A stretch of DNA of 10,574 bases from Thalassiosira profunda (Eukaryota; Bacillariophyta; Thalassiosirophyceae; Thalassiosirales; Thalassiosiraceae). Location: positions 1-10,574 of the forward strand of contig JALLAP010002430.1 of assembly GCA_036939355.1 (NCBI GenBank), written 5' to 3'. The notes under the pieces are model-generated. The model was not told the DNA's origin. It was given only the letters and a program-made list of their open reading frames with translations, and ran no database searches. This document shows, piece after piece, positions 1 to 6,950 of the stretch (positions within the stretch are counted from its first letter, which is position 1; each line of letters starts with the position of its first letter). The position numbers and the translations under genes are program-made.

Positions 1-896
1 AATGCCGCCGCCGCCCCGACCGCTTCGTCCACCAGCACGCCCGGATCGGGCGGGCTCGAACTTAAGGCGTTAAACACGCAGTCCATCAATGCCATGTGGC
101 CGTTGGGGCCCCGGTCGGGCACGGCCGTGGGCGGGAAGAGCACTCCCCGTCGTAAAAAGGCCGACTTGTCGAGGCCGTGGACCGACTGCCACCGTCGGAG
201 GGAGTGGGCGAAGAGGGCTTCGACGGGGAACACGGGAGGCGCGGCTTTGGTTGGCGTTCCGGGAGATCCGACGGAAGGCATGGCGGCATCGGACTGGCTC
301 GCGCTCCGTCCCCGCTGGGGGCTGGCCGGGGCACGGAGGGTGTGGGTGTGTATGCCCCCGCCGACGCTCCCCCGCTCTGTTTTTGGTTCGTCAAACTCGG
401 ACGTCAAATCGAGCTCGTACCCCGGCGCGGGGACGAAGGCCAATTTGCCCCACGCCCGGGCCACCCTTTGCCGGACCCCCTCCATGGTTGCCTTTCCCCC
501 TCCTCCTGCGCCTCCGCCCGATGCATCCTCCCCTCCGCCGGGCGCGCCGGTTGCAAAATCGTAGGAGAGCCCGCACAGCAGCAGGTCAATCTCGGCTTTT
601 TCCTCGCCCCCCTCCTTCGGATCCAGGGGGTGCCGGTGGCGCACCCGCCGCTCCTCCCGCGGCAACCTGACATTCGCCCGTTCGTGGGGGTGCACCTCCG
701 GCCCCGGGTGGTATGGAGGGGTGGTCGGCAGCGGCGCGCAGCCGCATCGCAGATAGTTGCGGACGATTGTTCGGGTGGTTTGCTCGCCGAGGAGTTGCAC
801 GGCTTGGGAGGGGGGGAGGATGTCGGAGAGGCGGGTGGCGGGGACGGGAGGGGGGAGGGGGCCGCCGTTGGGCCGGGGCGAGGAGGGGGCGTGCAT
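1..896 (-). CDS. hypothetical protein, 3' end beyond the left edge
   Basis: I do not recognise this protein. The minus frame is open from the left edge to an in-frame TGA at 1143-1145. The only ATG upstream of the bulk of the protein is at 894-896 (A at -3), which gives 298 codons with no stop. The N-terminus is proline-rich (MHAPSSPRPNGGP). A more ordinary stretch follows (RLSDILPPSQAVQLLGEQTT), then a charged Arg/Glu segment, then a glycine-rich linker around residues 118-136. Two blocks look folded: about 138-175, with VARAWGKLAFVPAPGYELDL, and about 222-298, with AHSLRRWQSVHGLDKSAFLR and GHMALMDCVFNAL. Codon third positions are almost all G or C, as expected for a real gene in this genome, and the composition is far more protein-like than that of any overlapping ORF. 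I see no signal peptide or membrane segment. It is transcribed divergently from the F-box-like gene. An unseen intron cannot be excluded, and the function is unknown. Confidence 0.72.
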   Translation of the reverse strand, partial: MHAPSSPRPNGGPLPPPVPATRLSDILPPSQAVQLLGEQTTRTIVRNYLRCGCAPLPTTPPYHPGPEVHPHERANVRLPREERRVRHRHPLDPKEGGEEKAEIDLLLCGLSYDFATGAPGGGEDASGGGAGGGGKATMEGVRQRVARAWGKLAFVPAPGYELDLTSEFDEPKTERGSVGGGIHTHTLRAPASPQRGRSASQSDAAMPSVGSPGTPTKAAPPVFPVEALFAHSLRRWQSVHGLDKSAFLRRGVLFPPTAVPDRGPNGHMALMDCVFNALSSSPPDPGVLVDEAVGAAAA

Positions 897-1352
897 TATG
901 GCGCCGGTGGATCCTTCCAGGATGCGTGGGGCACGGGCTGGTCTGAGGTGCACGCAGGTGCACGTGTTATGTGCAGTGCAGACCCGGCCGGAGGCCTCAG
1001 CTGTGGCCGCCGATCCTCCTATCGATGTTGTCAGGGCCACAGCTGCAAACCGAGCCGGTTGCCCGCCTTCGATCGATGCGCTCGTGCGGCGCGGGTGGTA
1101 TGCCGCCGTCGTTCCTCCCCGAGGCGAGGAAGATTCGGTGCGTCAAGCGCAGGCAGGGCTGCAAGAGGAGATGCAACATGCAAAAAAACTTTCGCCAGTT
1201 GTAATACTGTCTCAATGTCAGCTAGCTTTTAAATTGATATTTACCGACACATAATGCACCGACTCACTTAGGACAAGATGTGCTCATTTTTTGCAATGAC
1301 AAGGTGCAGAGGTGCACGAGACGCAACGATTCCCAGACTGCTAGCTGCAGAG
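897..1352. promoter_or_regulatory. divergent intergenic region with GGTGCACG repeats and a CACGTG box
   Basis: This lies between two divergent start codons, so it should hold the promoters or 5' UTRs of both genes. Two copies of GGTGCACG sit 10 bp apart at 947-954 and 957-964. The second runs into the palindrome CACGTG at 961-966, a G-box/E-box core bound by bHLH and bZIP factors in many eukaryotes. A third GGTGCACG lies at about 1310-1317. The region changes from very GC-rich on the left to AT-rich at about 1185-1260, where a start site for the right-hand gene is plausible. A regulatory role is inferred from position and motif only. Confidence 0.4.
1280..1300 (+). promoter_or_regulatory. 21-bp element shared with the 5' flank of the inverted copy
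   Basis: These 21 bases (core GCTCATTTTTTGCAATGAC) occur without mismatch in the opposite orientation at 6992-7012, ahead of the pseudogene copy. Around them the two 5' flanks have diverged beyond easy alignment. The element lies 53 bp before the conserved ATG at 1353. It may be a start-site or 5' UTR element, or simply chance survival of ancestral sequence. Confidence 0.4.
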
Positions 1353-2558
1353 ATGAGCCCGGAGGAACAGATTAGGGTCGGCGGTCACAAGGAGGTCGGT
1401 GGTGAGATCGGGAGCAGTAGCGGCGGTGTCAAATACGACGTTCAATTGGGCCCGCTCCTGTCCTCCGAATCGGCCCTGTTTCTTGCCGTCGCTTCCTATT
1501 TGCCGTGCCGAGATGCGGCGGCGTTGGGATCCGTGGACAAGGAGCGTCGACGGGCATATGCCACACATCGGAATGCCCTGTGGGAGCCCACGTTGAACGT
1601 GCTGAATCGGATCCTGTCGTCCGAATCGGCCCTGTTTCTGGAGGTTGCTTCCCATTTATCGTGCCAAGACGCGGTGGCGTTGGGATCCGTCGACAAGGAG
1701 CGTCGCCGGGCCTATGTCGCCCATCGGAATGCGCTGTTGGAACCCACGTTGAATGTGCTGGATCGGATGTGCGGTGGAAACCACTTCTGCGAGGGGTGCG
1801 GCGAAACTCAGAATCGGTGCACCTGTGGAGGCGGGCGTGATTTTCATTTGATGCCCTTTGTCGATGTGGACCCTCGTTATCGCGATGCTTATTATGATCT
1901 CCCTACTTGCGAAAAAGTGGAGGAACTGGTCGCATTTCTCAAAGAAGTTGTGAGCAACATGCGCTCTCGCTTGAAGCTTACGGATGCCGCTGATCCCAAC
2001 AACATGCATAAGTTGATTGGGAACCATCCCGGGGAAAAATGGCATGTCGGGAACGATGAAGTTGCTGCAATTCTTAAACTTTATCCTCGTCGTGCGGCCC
2101 TCGCCTTCAACCTCGCTCTGGCGTCGCTTGCAGCCAGCGAGATGGTCGAAGGAGAGCTCTACTTCTGCGAGGAAGCGTTTTTGGGAATTGGTGACATTCG
2201 CTGGAACGGCTCTAGCTTTGAAGTATGCATCTGCCTCGCGGTCAGCAAAATGCATCCCTTTTCTGATGAGGCCTTTGGAGAGCTCTTGCGCGATGAAATC
2301 CTTCCTTCAGCTAACACTCGTTCCGTATTGGGAACTGCTCTGACCAGACGTCTGGTTCTCTGTGCGCCGTTTGGTGAGGAATGGCTGGACGGCGACGGTG
2401 ATATCGCCCTGCCTGGTGGTTTGGAGCCGTATGACGTTGCTGTGGCAAAGAGTGCGGTGAATGAGGTTTTTGAGCGGCTAAGAGAACGATATGGTGAGAC
2501 GAGGGCCCGCGAGTTGATGAGAGAAACGCGTAGATGGATCAAAGCTGTGAAGAGTTAG
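1353..2558 (+). CDS. F-box-like protein with tandem F-box-like units and a cysteine cluster
   Basis: A 401-residue protein. Residues 35-86 and 87-138 are two copies of an F-box-like unit of the form SESALFLxVASxLxCxDAxA, then LGSVDKERRRAY, ending LW/LL-EPTLNVL. F-boxes link substrate receptors to SKP1 in SCF ubiquitin ligases, but this match is by pattern only. Next comes a cysteine cluster (C140, C146, C149, C156, C158) that could bind a metal. The remaining ~240 residues form a mixed helical domain (YPRRAALAFNLALASLAASE; LVLCAPFGEEWLDGDGDIAL) of unknown function that may recognise a substrate. An in-frame ATG at 1278 would add 25 residues. I prefer 1353 because the inverted copy keeps this ATG and the following Ser, lacks the 1278 ATG, and differs upstream by an 11-base indel that would break the frame. 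It is single-exon, and paralogous to the pseudogene at 5884-6950. Confidence 0.85.
   Translation: MSPEEQIRVGGHKEVGGEIGSSSGGVKYDVQLGPLLSSESALFLAVASYLPCRDAAALGSVDKERRRAYATHRNALWEPTLNVLNRILSSESALFLEVASHLSCQDAVALGSVDKERRRAYVAHRNALLEPTLNVLDRMCGGNHFCEGCGETQNRCTCGGGRDFHLMPFVDVDPRYRDAYYDLPTCEKVEELVAFLKEVVSNMRSRLKLTDAADPNNMHKLIGNHPGEKWHVGNDEVAAILKLYPRRAALAFNLALASLAASEMVEGELYFCEEAFLGIGDIRWNGSSFEVCICLAVSKMHPFSDEAFGELLRDEILPSANTRSVLGTALTRRLVLCAPFGEEWLDGDGDIALPGGLEPYDVAVAKSAVNEVFERLRERYGETRARELMRETRRWIKAVKS
1455..1766 (+). repeat. in-frame tandem duplication, 2 x 156 bp, in the F-box-like gene
   Basis: Unit 1 is 1455-1610 and unit 2 is 1611-1766, each exactly 52 codons. Long stretches are identical at base level, including CCGAATCGGCCCTGTTTCT at the start and GTTGGGATCCGT in the middle. 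Most differences fall in synonymous or conservative positions. The head-to-tail join is seamless, so the open frame is preserved and the protein gains a second F-box-like unit. The inverted copy has only one unit. Confidence 0.9.
2179..2401 (+). repeat. 223-bp block identical to the inverted copy at 6032-6254
   Basis: I aligned this stretch base by base with the reverse complement of 6032-6254 and found no mismatch over 223 bp. Upstream of it the two genes differ at about one base in five. Downstream, mismatches resume at once (2402 onward, with several in the next 30 bases). The block encodes the region from about GIGDIRWNGSSFEV to EEWLDGDG. Such a sharply bounded block inside diverged paralogues is typical of a gene-conversion tract, but an assembler using the same reads at both loci would give the same picture. 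Confidence 0.88.
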
Positions 2559-2662
2559 AAGAAGGAGGAATGAATCCACCATTGCATTGTAAAAGAAGAG
2601 TTGCATACCATTGCTACATGTCCTCTATCTCGACCAAATCAGTCATTGATTAAGTTCACATT

Positions 2663-2680
2663 GGTACTAGTACTAGTACC
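2663..2680. repeat. 18-bp perfect palindrome
   Basis: GGTACTAGTACTAGTACC equals its own reverse complement over all 18 bases and is built from overlapping TACTAG/CTAGTA units. It sits about 105 bp after the stop codon of the F-box-like gene. It could be a binding site for a dimeric protein or an incidental short repeat. The flanking bases do not extend the symmetry. Confidence 0.85.
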
Positions 2681-3143
2681 GAATCTGTGTCGTTACTTGT
2701 AAGTTCGCCCATCGTGGACCATTGACAGCCTTCATTCACTACTTCGCCCAAATTTCACGCTCTCATGCATCTTACTCTCGCCCTTTGATCTAGACCTAGC
2801 CAGACTAGCTGGTGGAGCAAATGCTCTCCAAGTCGTCTTCTCTCGCTCTTCACTCTCTCCACCTTGGGTCGCGTAAAATGACTGTAGGACGCGAATGTTC
2901 TTGCGGAGAAATAAAGCGAGTCCTAAAGTGTATTTGCAACGCCACCGACGAAATTTTTCCGTGAGAGTTATATCAGCGGTCGGTCAGCGGCGTGGCGGCC
3001 CAGTCCAGCCCTCAAGGTAGACCCCCAACGAGGCGGCAGGCTGGGAGACTGGCGGCCGATGCCGATACACAAGGCGGGGATGCATTGTTGAGCCGCCGAA
3101 AACTCGGCGGTTTGGCACGACCGTTTCTCCGGAGCGCTCACAT

Positions 3144-3164
3144 GTTGTGGGTTGTGGGTTGTGG
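3144..3164 (+). repeat. GTTGTGG x 3 minisatellite
   Basis: Three perfect head-to-tail copies of the 7-mer GTTGTGG, about 75 bp before the start codon of the disordered-protein gene. This is probably replication slippage. A 5' UTR or promoter effect is possible but unsupported. Confidence 0.85.
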
Positions 3165-3236
3165 CACGGCGTGAGGCACAGAATTGAAGGGGTCATTCAC
3201 TGAACTTGACCCGCCCACGCCCGCGACCCTTTGGCG

Positions 3237-5763
3237 ATGGATCCCCTGGCCGCGCCGCCGCCACCCCCGGCCGGCGAGGCGGCCGGCGGCAGCGCGGATT
3301 TGTTCGATATGTGGACTCGCCCGCAGTCTCCGGCCCTGCACCAAACGCGGATGGCGAGCCCCCCGCCCCCGCCGATGGCGAGCCCCGTGCCCCCGCGGTC
3401 GTCGGCGCCGGTGGGCGGCCCGCCCTTGCCGCCGAGGGCGTCGCCGCCGCCGCGACAACTGCTGCCCGTGGCCCCGCAGCCGCTGCCAGATTTTTTGCAA
3501 CAGCCGCAACCCTCTGCTGTACCAGCTGCACCTAGAGCTCGGGCTCACACCACGGACTCTCTGCCTCCGAACTTTGATGCCTACCCGGGCTTATATCAAG
3601 AGGGACAGGGTGCCACGTCCAGGGTTCGGTTAGACACGGCCGATGCACTGCTTTCTTTCGGTGCCGGTCCACATCCACAAAGAGCCCGGCTGGGAACCGC
3701 CGACGCCGCCGTGACAATGGCATCCTACAATTTGAGCCCTGGTCAGCCCCAATCTCAACAGGGTGGGATGGGCCTCATGGAAAGCGAGAGAACTCGGAGA
3801 ATACAGAACGGTGACAATGGACACCAGAGGGCCAACACGGTGGATGTGGGGGGATACGATCCCAGTCCGACGCCCAGGATGGCGAACAAAGCGCCGGCCA
3901 TTGCCGAGGGGGAAAGGAAACAGTTGATAAGTCGGGCGCCGCCATTGCCATTGGACAGGGCTGTGCAAAAAGAGGCAAGGCACGTTGGGTTTCCAGATGA
4001 CAACGAAGAGAGCCGCGACGTTCAACAATTGGGGAATACGATGGAGCTGTTCCGGCAGGACAAGGTCAATTCTCCCACCCTCACCAGAAAGAAAGGGATC
4101 GAGCTGACCGCCTCGAACGAAGTCTTCGAGCGGATCATCGCCTCGACGGCCGACCGCGACGCGGACNGGGATCGAGCTGACCGCCTCGAACGAAGTCTTC
4201 GAGCGGATCATCGCCTCGACGGCCGACCGCGACGCGGACGACGCGTCCGACGTGTCCTCCCTCTCCGACACGGTCTGGAGCCGCAAGCAGCAGCAGCAGG
4301 CCGGGGCCAGGGGGAATATGGCCCCGACGTCCGGCGTCACCTCCGCCGTGGCCGCACTGTGGAAGAAGCGGAGCGTCCGCCTCAAGAGCCGGTATGCCCA
4401 TCAGTACGACGGCCCGGACCACCAGGACACGGCCACGACGGCCGCCACCTCGATCGGCCACTCGGTGGGACGGTCGGTCGACCAGAATTCGCAGGCGCTC
4501 GAGACGATCGACAGCTCGCTCGAGCACCGCCTCTTCGAGCACGGGGCGCACGGTCGACGGAGGGTCTCTCGTCCCTCGATGGGGCGGGGGTCGTCGGAGG
4601 GATCGTATCCGCCGGCGGGAGGGGGATTCGTCCCCTCGCCGCTGTGCGCCGCGGCCGATCACGAACGGAGCCAGGCGCGATTGGGCGGCATGGGCCATCG
4701 CCGGCGGTGGACGGCCATGGATCAGGGGAGCATCAATGGGAACGAGTTTGACAGTGGCTCCAGCATCCAGGGATCGTGGCTGGTGCCCTCGGCGATGCCT
4801 CCCCGGACACCTCCACGGCACAGGATGCCGTCTCCGGGGGCGCAGCAGGCGGTCAAGCCCCATGAAGACTTGATAGATATTACAGAGGACGAACCGGTGG
4901 ATCCCTTCTCTGGCTTGATTGGGATGCCGGCTTCAATAGGATGCGAGAGCTCGGTTGTGAGTGGCAGCGACGGTGGGTCTTTTTCGGGCATGAATGTCTT
5001 TGGCATGGCCCAACCGGCGGCGTCTTTTGTGGAGACTCCCGCGGCAGCCTCGCCAGGCGATACCAGCGTCCCTCTTGCGGAGGAAACGAGCGCATCCACG
5101 TCCAAGCTGACCCCGGGAAGGAGGGCCAGCCACCGATCGAGGAGCTCGACGTTCGACGAATTTGATCCTCTATTGGAGGAGGAGATTCTACAATCTCAAC
5201 CCGTGGCCGGCTCGGTCTGTTCTCCCCTGCGACCCTCCGCGATGCCCCCGCGGCATCACAAAGACGACCCGCTCTTATCGCGGTCGAAGTACCGAGGACC
5301 GGTGCAGCCGAGCAAGAAGAATATACGGCACCGGCGCTCGTCCAGCCTGGGCGGAGCCGGGATCGGGGGCACGGCTTGCATGTTCGGAAGCATTGCGCTG
5401 TCAGAAACGATAGCGTCGGGCGGGGTGGTCAGTGGCGCGAATTTGGAATGGGACGGAATTGCGGCGTCCACCAGCGTCGACGCTCTGCAAGCTCCCGGCA
5501 GCGTCATTGAGGATGACGCAAACGCCAAGCCATCTCCCTCCTCGTGCGGTGACCTGACCAACTTGGAGAAGGGGGCGGAACGCGACGGAGACAGCAGCAG
5601 CTGCGGGTCCTTCGAGCAGGAGTTCAACCGCGTCGAGGGGAAGCGGAAGGTGCTCAAGAACGAGATGAAGCACGTGTTTGGGAAGGTGCTTCCAGGGAAG
5701 GCCGGACGGAGGCTGCTGGGGAAGGACGCCGAGATGAAACGGGCCGGAGGAATGTTGACGTGA
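3237..5763 (+). CDS. long proline/serine-rich, probably disordered protein (one gene, broken by a misassembly)
   Basis: The ATG at 3237 has a strong context (G at -3 and +4). The raw frame fails after the N at 4167, but the downstream frame is open to the TGA at 5761-5763. Deleting one 72-bp copy plus the N gives a single 817-residue ORF. I recognise no catalytic domain, signal peptide or membrane span. Residues 1-100 are proline-rich, and the rest is rich in Ser, Gly, Pro and Arg. Visible short motifs: R-x-x-T-x-D at residues 102, 131, 151, 198 and 611; a basic RHRRSSSLG site; PSAMPPR twice (about 494 and 643); an acidic DLIDITEDEPVDPF stretch near 520-533; FDEFDPLLEEE near 615; and a basic C-terminus (GKRKVLKNEMKHVFGKVLPG). 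R-x-x-S/T sites suit basophilic kinases and 14-3-3 proteins, and DPF/DLIDI-like motifs occur in endocytic adaptors, so a phosphorylated scaffold is a guess. It lies between the inverted F-box-like copies. Confidence 0.75.
4095..4239. other. assembly artefact: exact 72-bp duplication around a single N
   Basis: Bases 4095-4166 and 4168-4239 are identical, separated only by the N at 4167. The 73 extra bases shift the reading frame by one and split the coding sequence. Both halves become one open frame when 73 bases are removed. This is what an unmerged overlap between two contig ends looks like, and is not a biological repeat. Confidence 0.93.
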
Positions 5764-5883
5764 GGCCGGTATAATTGATGTTGTAGCGAGCAGTGGGCTT
5801 GAGCGTAGTGTGTAATTGTGCCAACTCAGATAACTATGTTGATGCTACTCAAAGGCAACCATTTCACAGCTTGAATCCACTAT

Positions 5884-6950
5884 CTACGCGGCCGGCCACT
5901 TGACATCTTTTCTTATCGACGCACGGGCCGTTGCCTCATTACATTCCTCTCTTATCCGCTCAAAAAGCTCATTCACCAAATTCTTTGCTGCAGCAACATC
6001 ATAGGATTCCAAACCCCCAGGCAGGGCGATTTCACCGTCGCCGTCCAGCCATTCCTCACCAAACGGCGCACAGAGAACCAGACGTCTGGTCAGAGCAGTT
6101 CCCAATACGGAACGAGTGTTAGCTGAAGGAAGGATTTCATCGCGCAAGAGCTCTCCAAAGGCCTCATCAGAAAAGGGATGCATTTTGCTGACCGCGAGGC
6201 AGATGCATACTTCAAAGCTAGAGCCGTTCCAGCGAATGTCACCAATTCCCAAAAGGCTTCCACGCAATAGTTGAAATTGCCTGTGGCCATCTCGCTGGCT
6301 GCAAGCGATACCAGAGCAAGGTTGAAGGCGAGGGCAGCACGTCGAGGGTAAAGCTCGAGAATTGCATGAGAAATGCACCACTTTCCCCCGGGATGATTCC
6401 CAATCACCTCAGGCATGTTGGCGGGATCAACGGCGTCCGTAAACTTCAGGTGAGGGCGCATGTTGGCCACAAGTTCTTCGATAAAAAAATCCAGTTCATC
6501 CACTTTCTGCCATGTGGGGAGCTCTTCATAATCATCGCGATAACGAGGGTCCCATTCTGCGAAGTCATGGTTTACAGGAAGATCCCCTGCGTGACTATTC
6601 GGATTGTCTACGCAGTTGCAAACACGCCGGGAAGCTGGCGCGTAAGTTGCTTCACAATCCCTGCAAATGTTCGATCCGCACATCCGATGCAGCAATTCCA
6701 ACGTGAGCTCCGGCAGGGCATTTTGATGGGCGACGTAGGCCCGGCGGCGCTCCTTGTCGACGGAACCCAACGCCACCGCATCTCAGAACGGCAAATAGGA
6801 AGCGACCGCGAGAAACAGAGCGGATTCGGACGACAGGATCAATCCCAGTTTACCGTCGCATACGCCGCCGCCACCGCTGCTCCCGTCCTCGCAGCCGACC
6901 TCCCTATTGCCCCCGACTCTGATGCGTTTAGCGGCGTGCTCCGTGCTCAT
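5884..6950 (-). pseudogene. degenerate inverted copy of the F-box-like gene
   Basis: The start ATG at 6948-6950 matches the conserved start of the intact gene (M-S-[PT]-E). Translation stops after about 55 codons at a TGA at 6783-6785, where the intact gene has a CGA arginine codon. The frame stays homologous beyond it through LGSVDKERRRAYVAHQNAL and the cysteine cluster (C-x4-C-x2-C-x11-C-x-C). At 6251-6254 a run of four T (minus sense) replaces five in the intact gene, shifting the frame. The homologous C-terminus resumes in the new frame and ends at TAG 5884-5886. Without the lesions it would span about 355 codons, consistent with one F-box-like unit instead of two. Two independent lesions argue for a true pseudogene over a single base-call error. 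If transcribed, it could yield RNA partly complementary to its paralogue only if read from the opposite strand. Confidence 0.85.
6032..6254 (-). repeat. 223-bp block identical to 2179-2401
   Basis: This is the inverted partner of the perfect-identity block in the intact F-box-like gene. Its minus-strand 5' boundary coincides with the one-base deletion in the T run. Its 3' boundary falls where GAT (intact gene) becomes GAA (this copy) at 6031. Confidence 0.88.

Larger units (their letters stand above)
2559..3236. other. intergenic region between the F-box-like gene and the disordered-protein gene
   Basis: No convincing gene lies here. The first half (to about 2960) is AT-richer and should hold the 3' UTR of the left gene. 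One AATAAA occurs at about 2910-2915, some 350 bases past the stop. The second half is GC-richer and should hold the promoter and 5' UTR of the right gene. Local structures: an 18-bp perfect palindrome at 2663-2680, a hairpin at 3093-3110 (stem CCGCCGA/TCGGCGG, loop AAAC, followed by TTT), and three head-to-tail GTTGTGG units at 3144-3164. None can be given a function from sequence alone. Confidence 0.6.

Noticed and set aside
177..1232. Plus-strand ORF of about 350 codons, plus overlapping plus-strand ORFs at 89-670, 94-564 and 757-1254
   Set aside because: The main one is in mirror register with the minus-strand gene, has an Arg/Gly/Pro composition typical of antisense GC-rich DNA, and runs across the divergent promoter region. 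The others are similarly low in complexity.
3093..3110. Rho-independent-type terminator (GC hairpin followed by TTT)
   Set aside because: Such terminators are bacterial, the T run is only three bases, and the setting is eukaryotic.
4095..4239. A genuine tandem repeat in the protein
   Set aside because: The copies are separated by an N, out of frame with each other, and exactly as long as the unrelated pair at 9772-9916.
3630..4863. Minus-strand ORFs of about 250 codons across the central gene
   Set aside because: They cross the artefactual N junction and have low-complexity Arg/Pro/Cys composition; the plus frame restores cleanly to one long ORF.
6251..6254. Programmed ribosomal frameshifting in the inverted copy
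   Set aside because: The intact paralogue needs no shift at this site, and the copy also carries a nonsense codon upstream, so decay or base-call error is simpler.
1278..6950. Transposon with inverted terminal repeats formed by the two F-box-like copies
   Set aside because: The copies are diverged genes, not terminal repeats; there is no transposase, and I see no target-site duplication.
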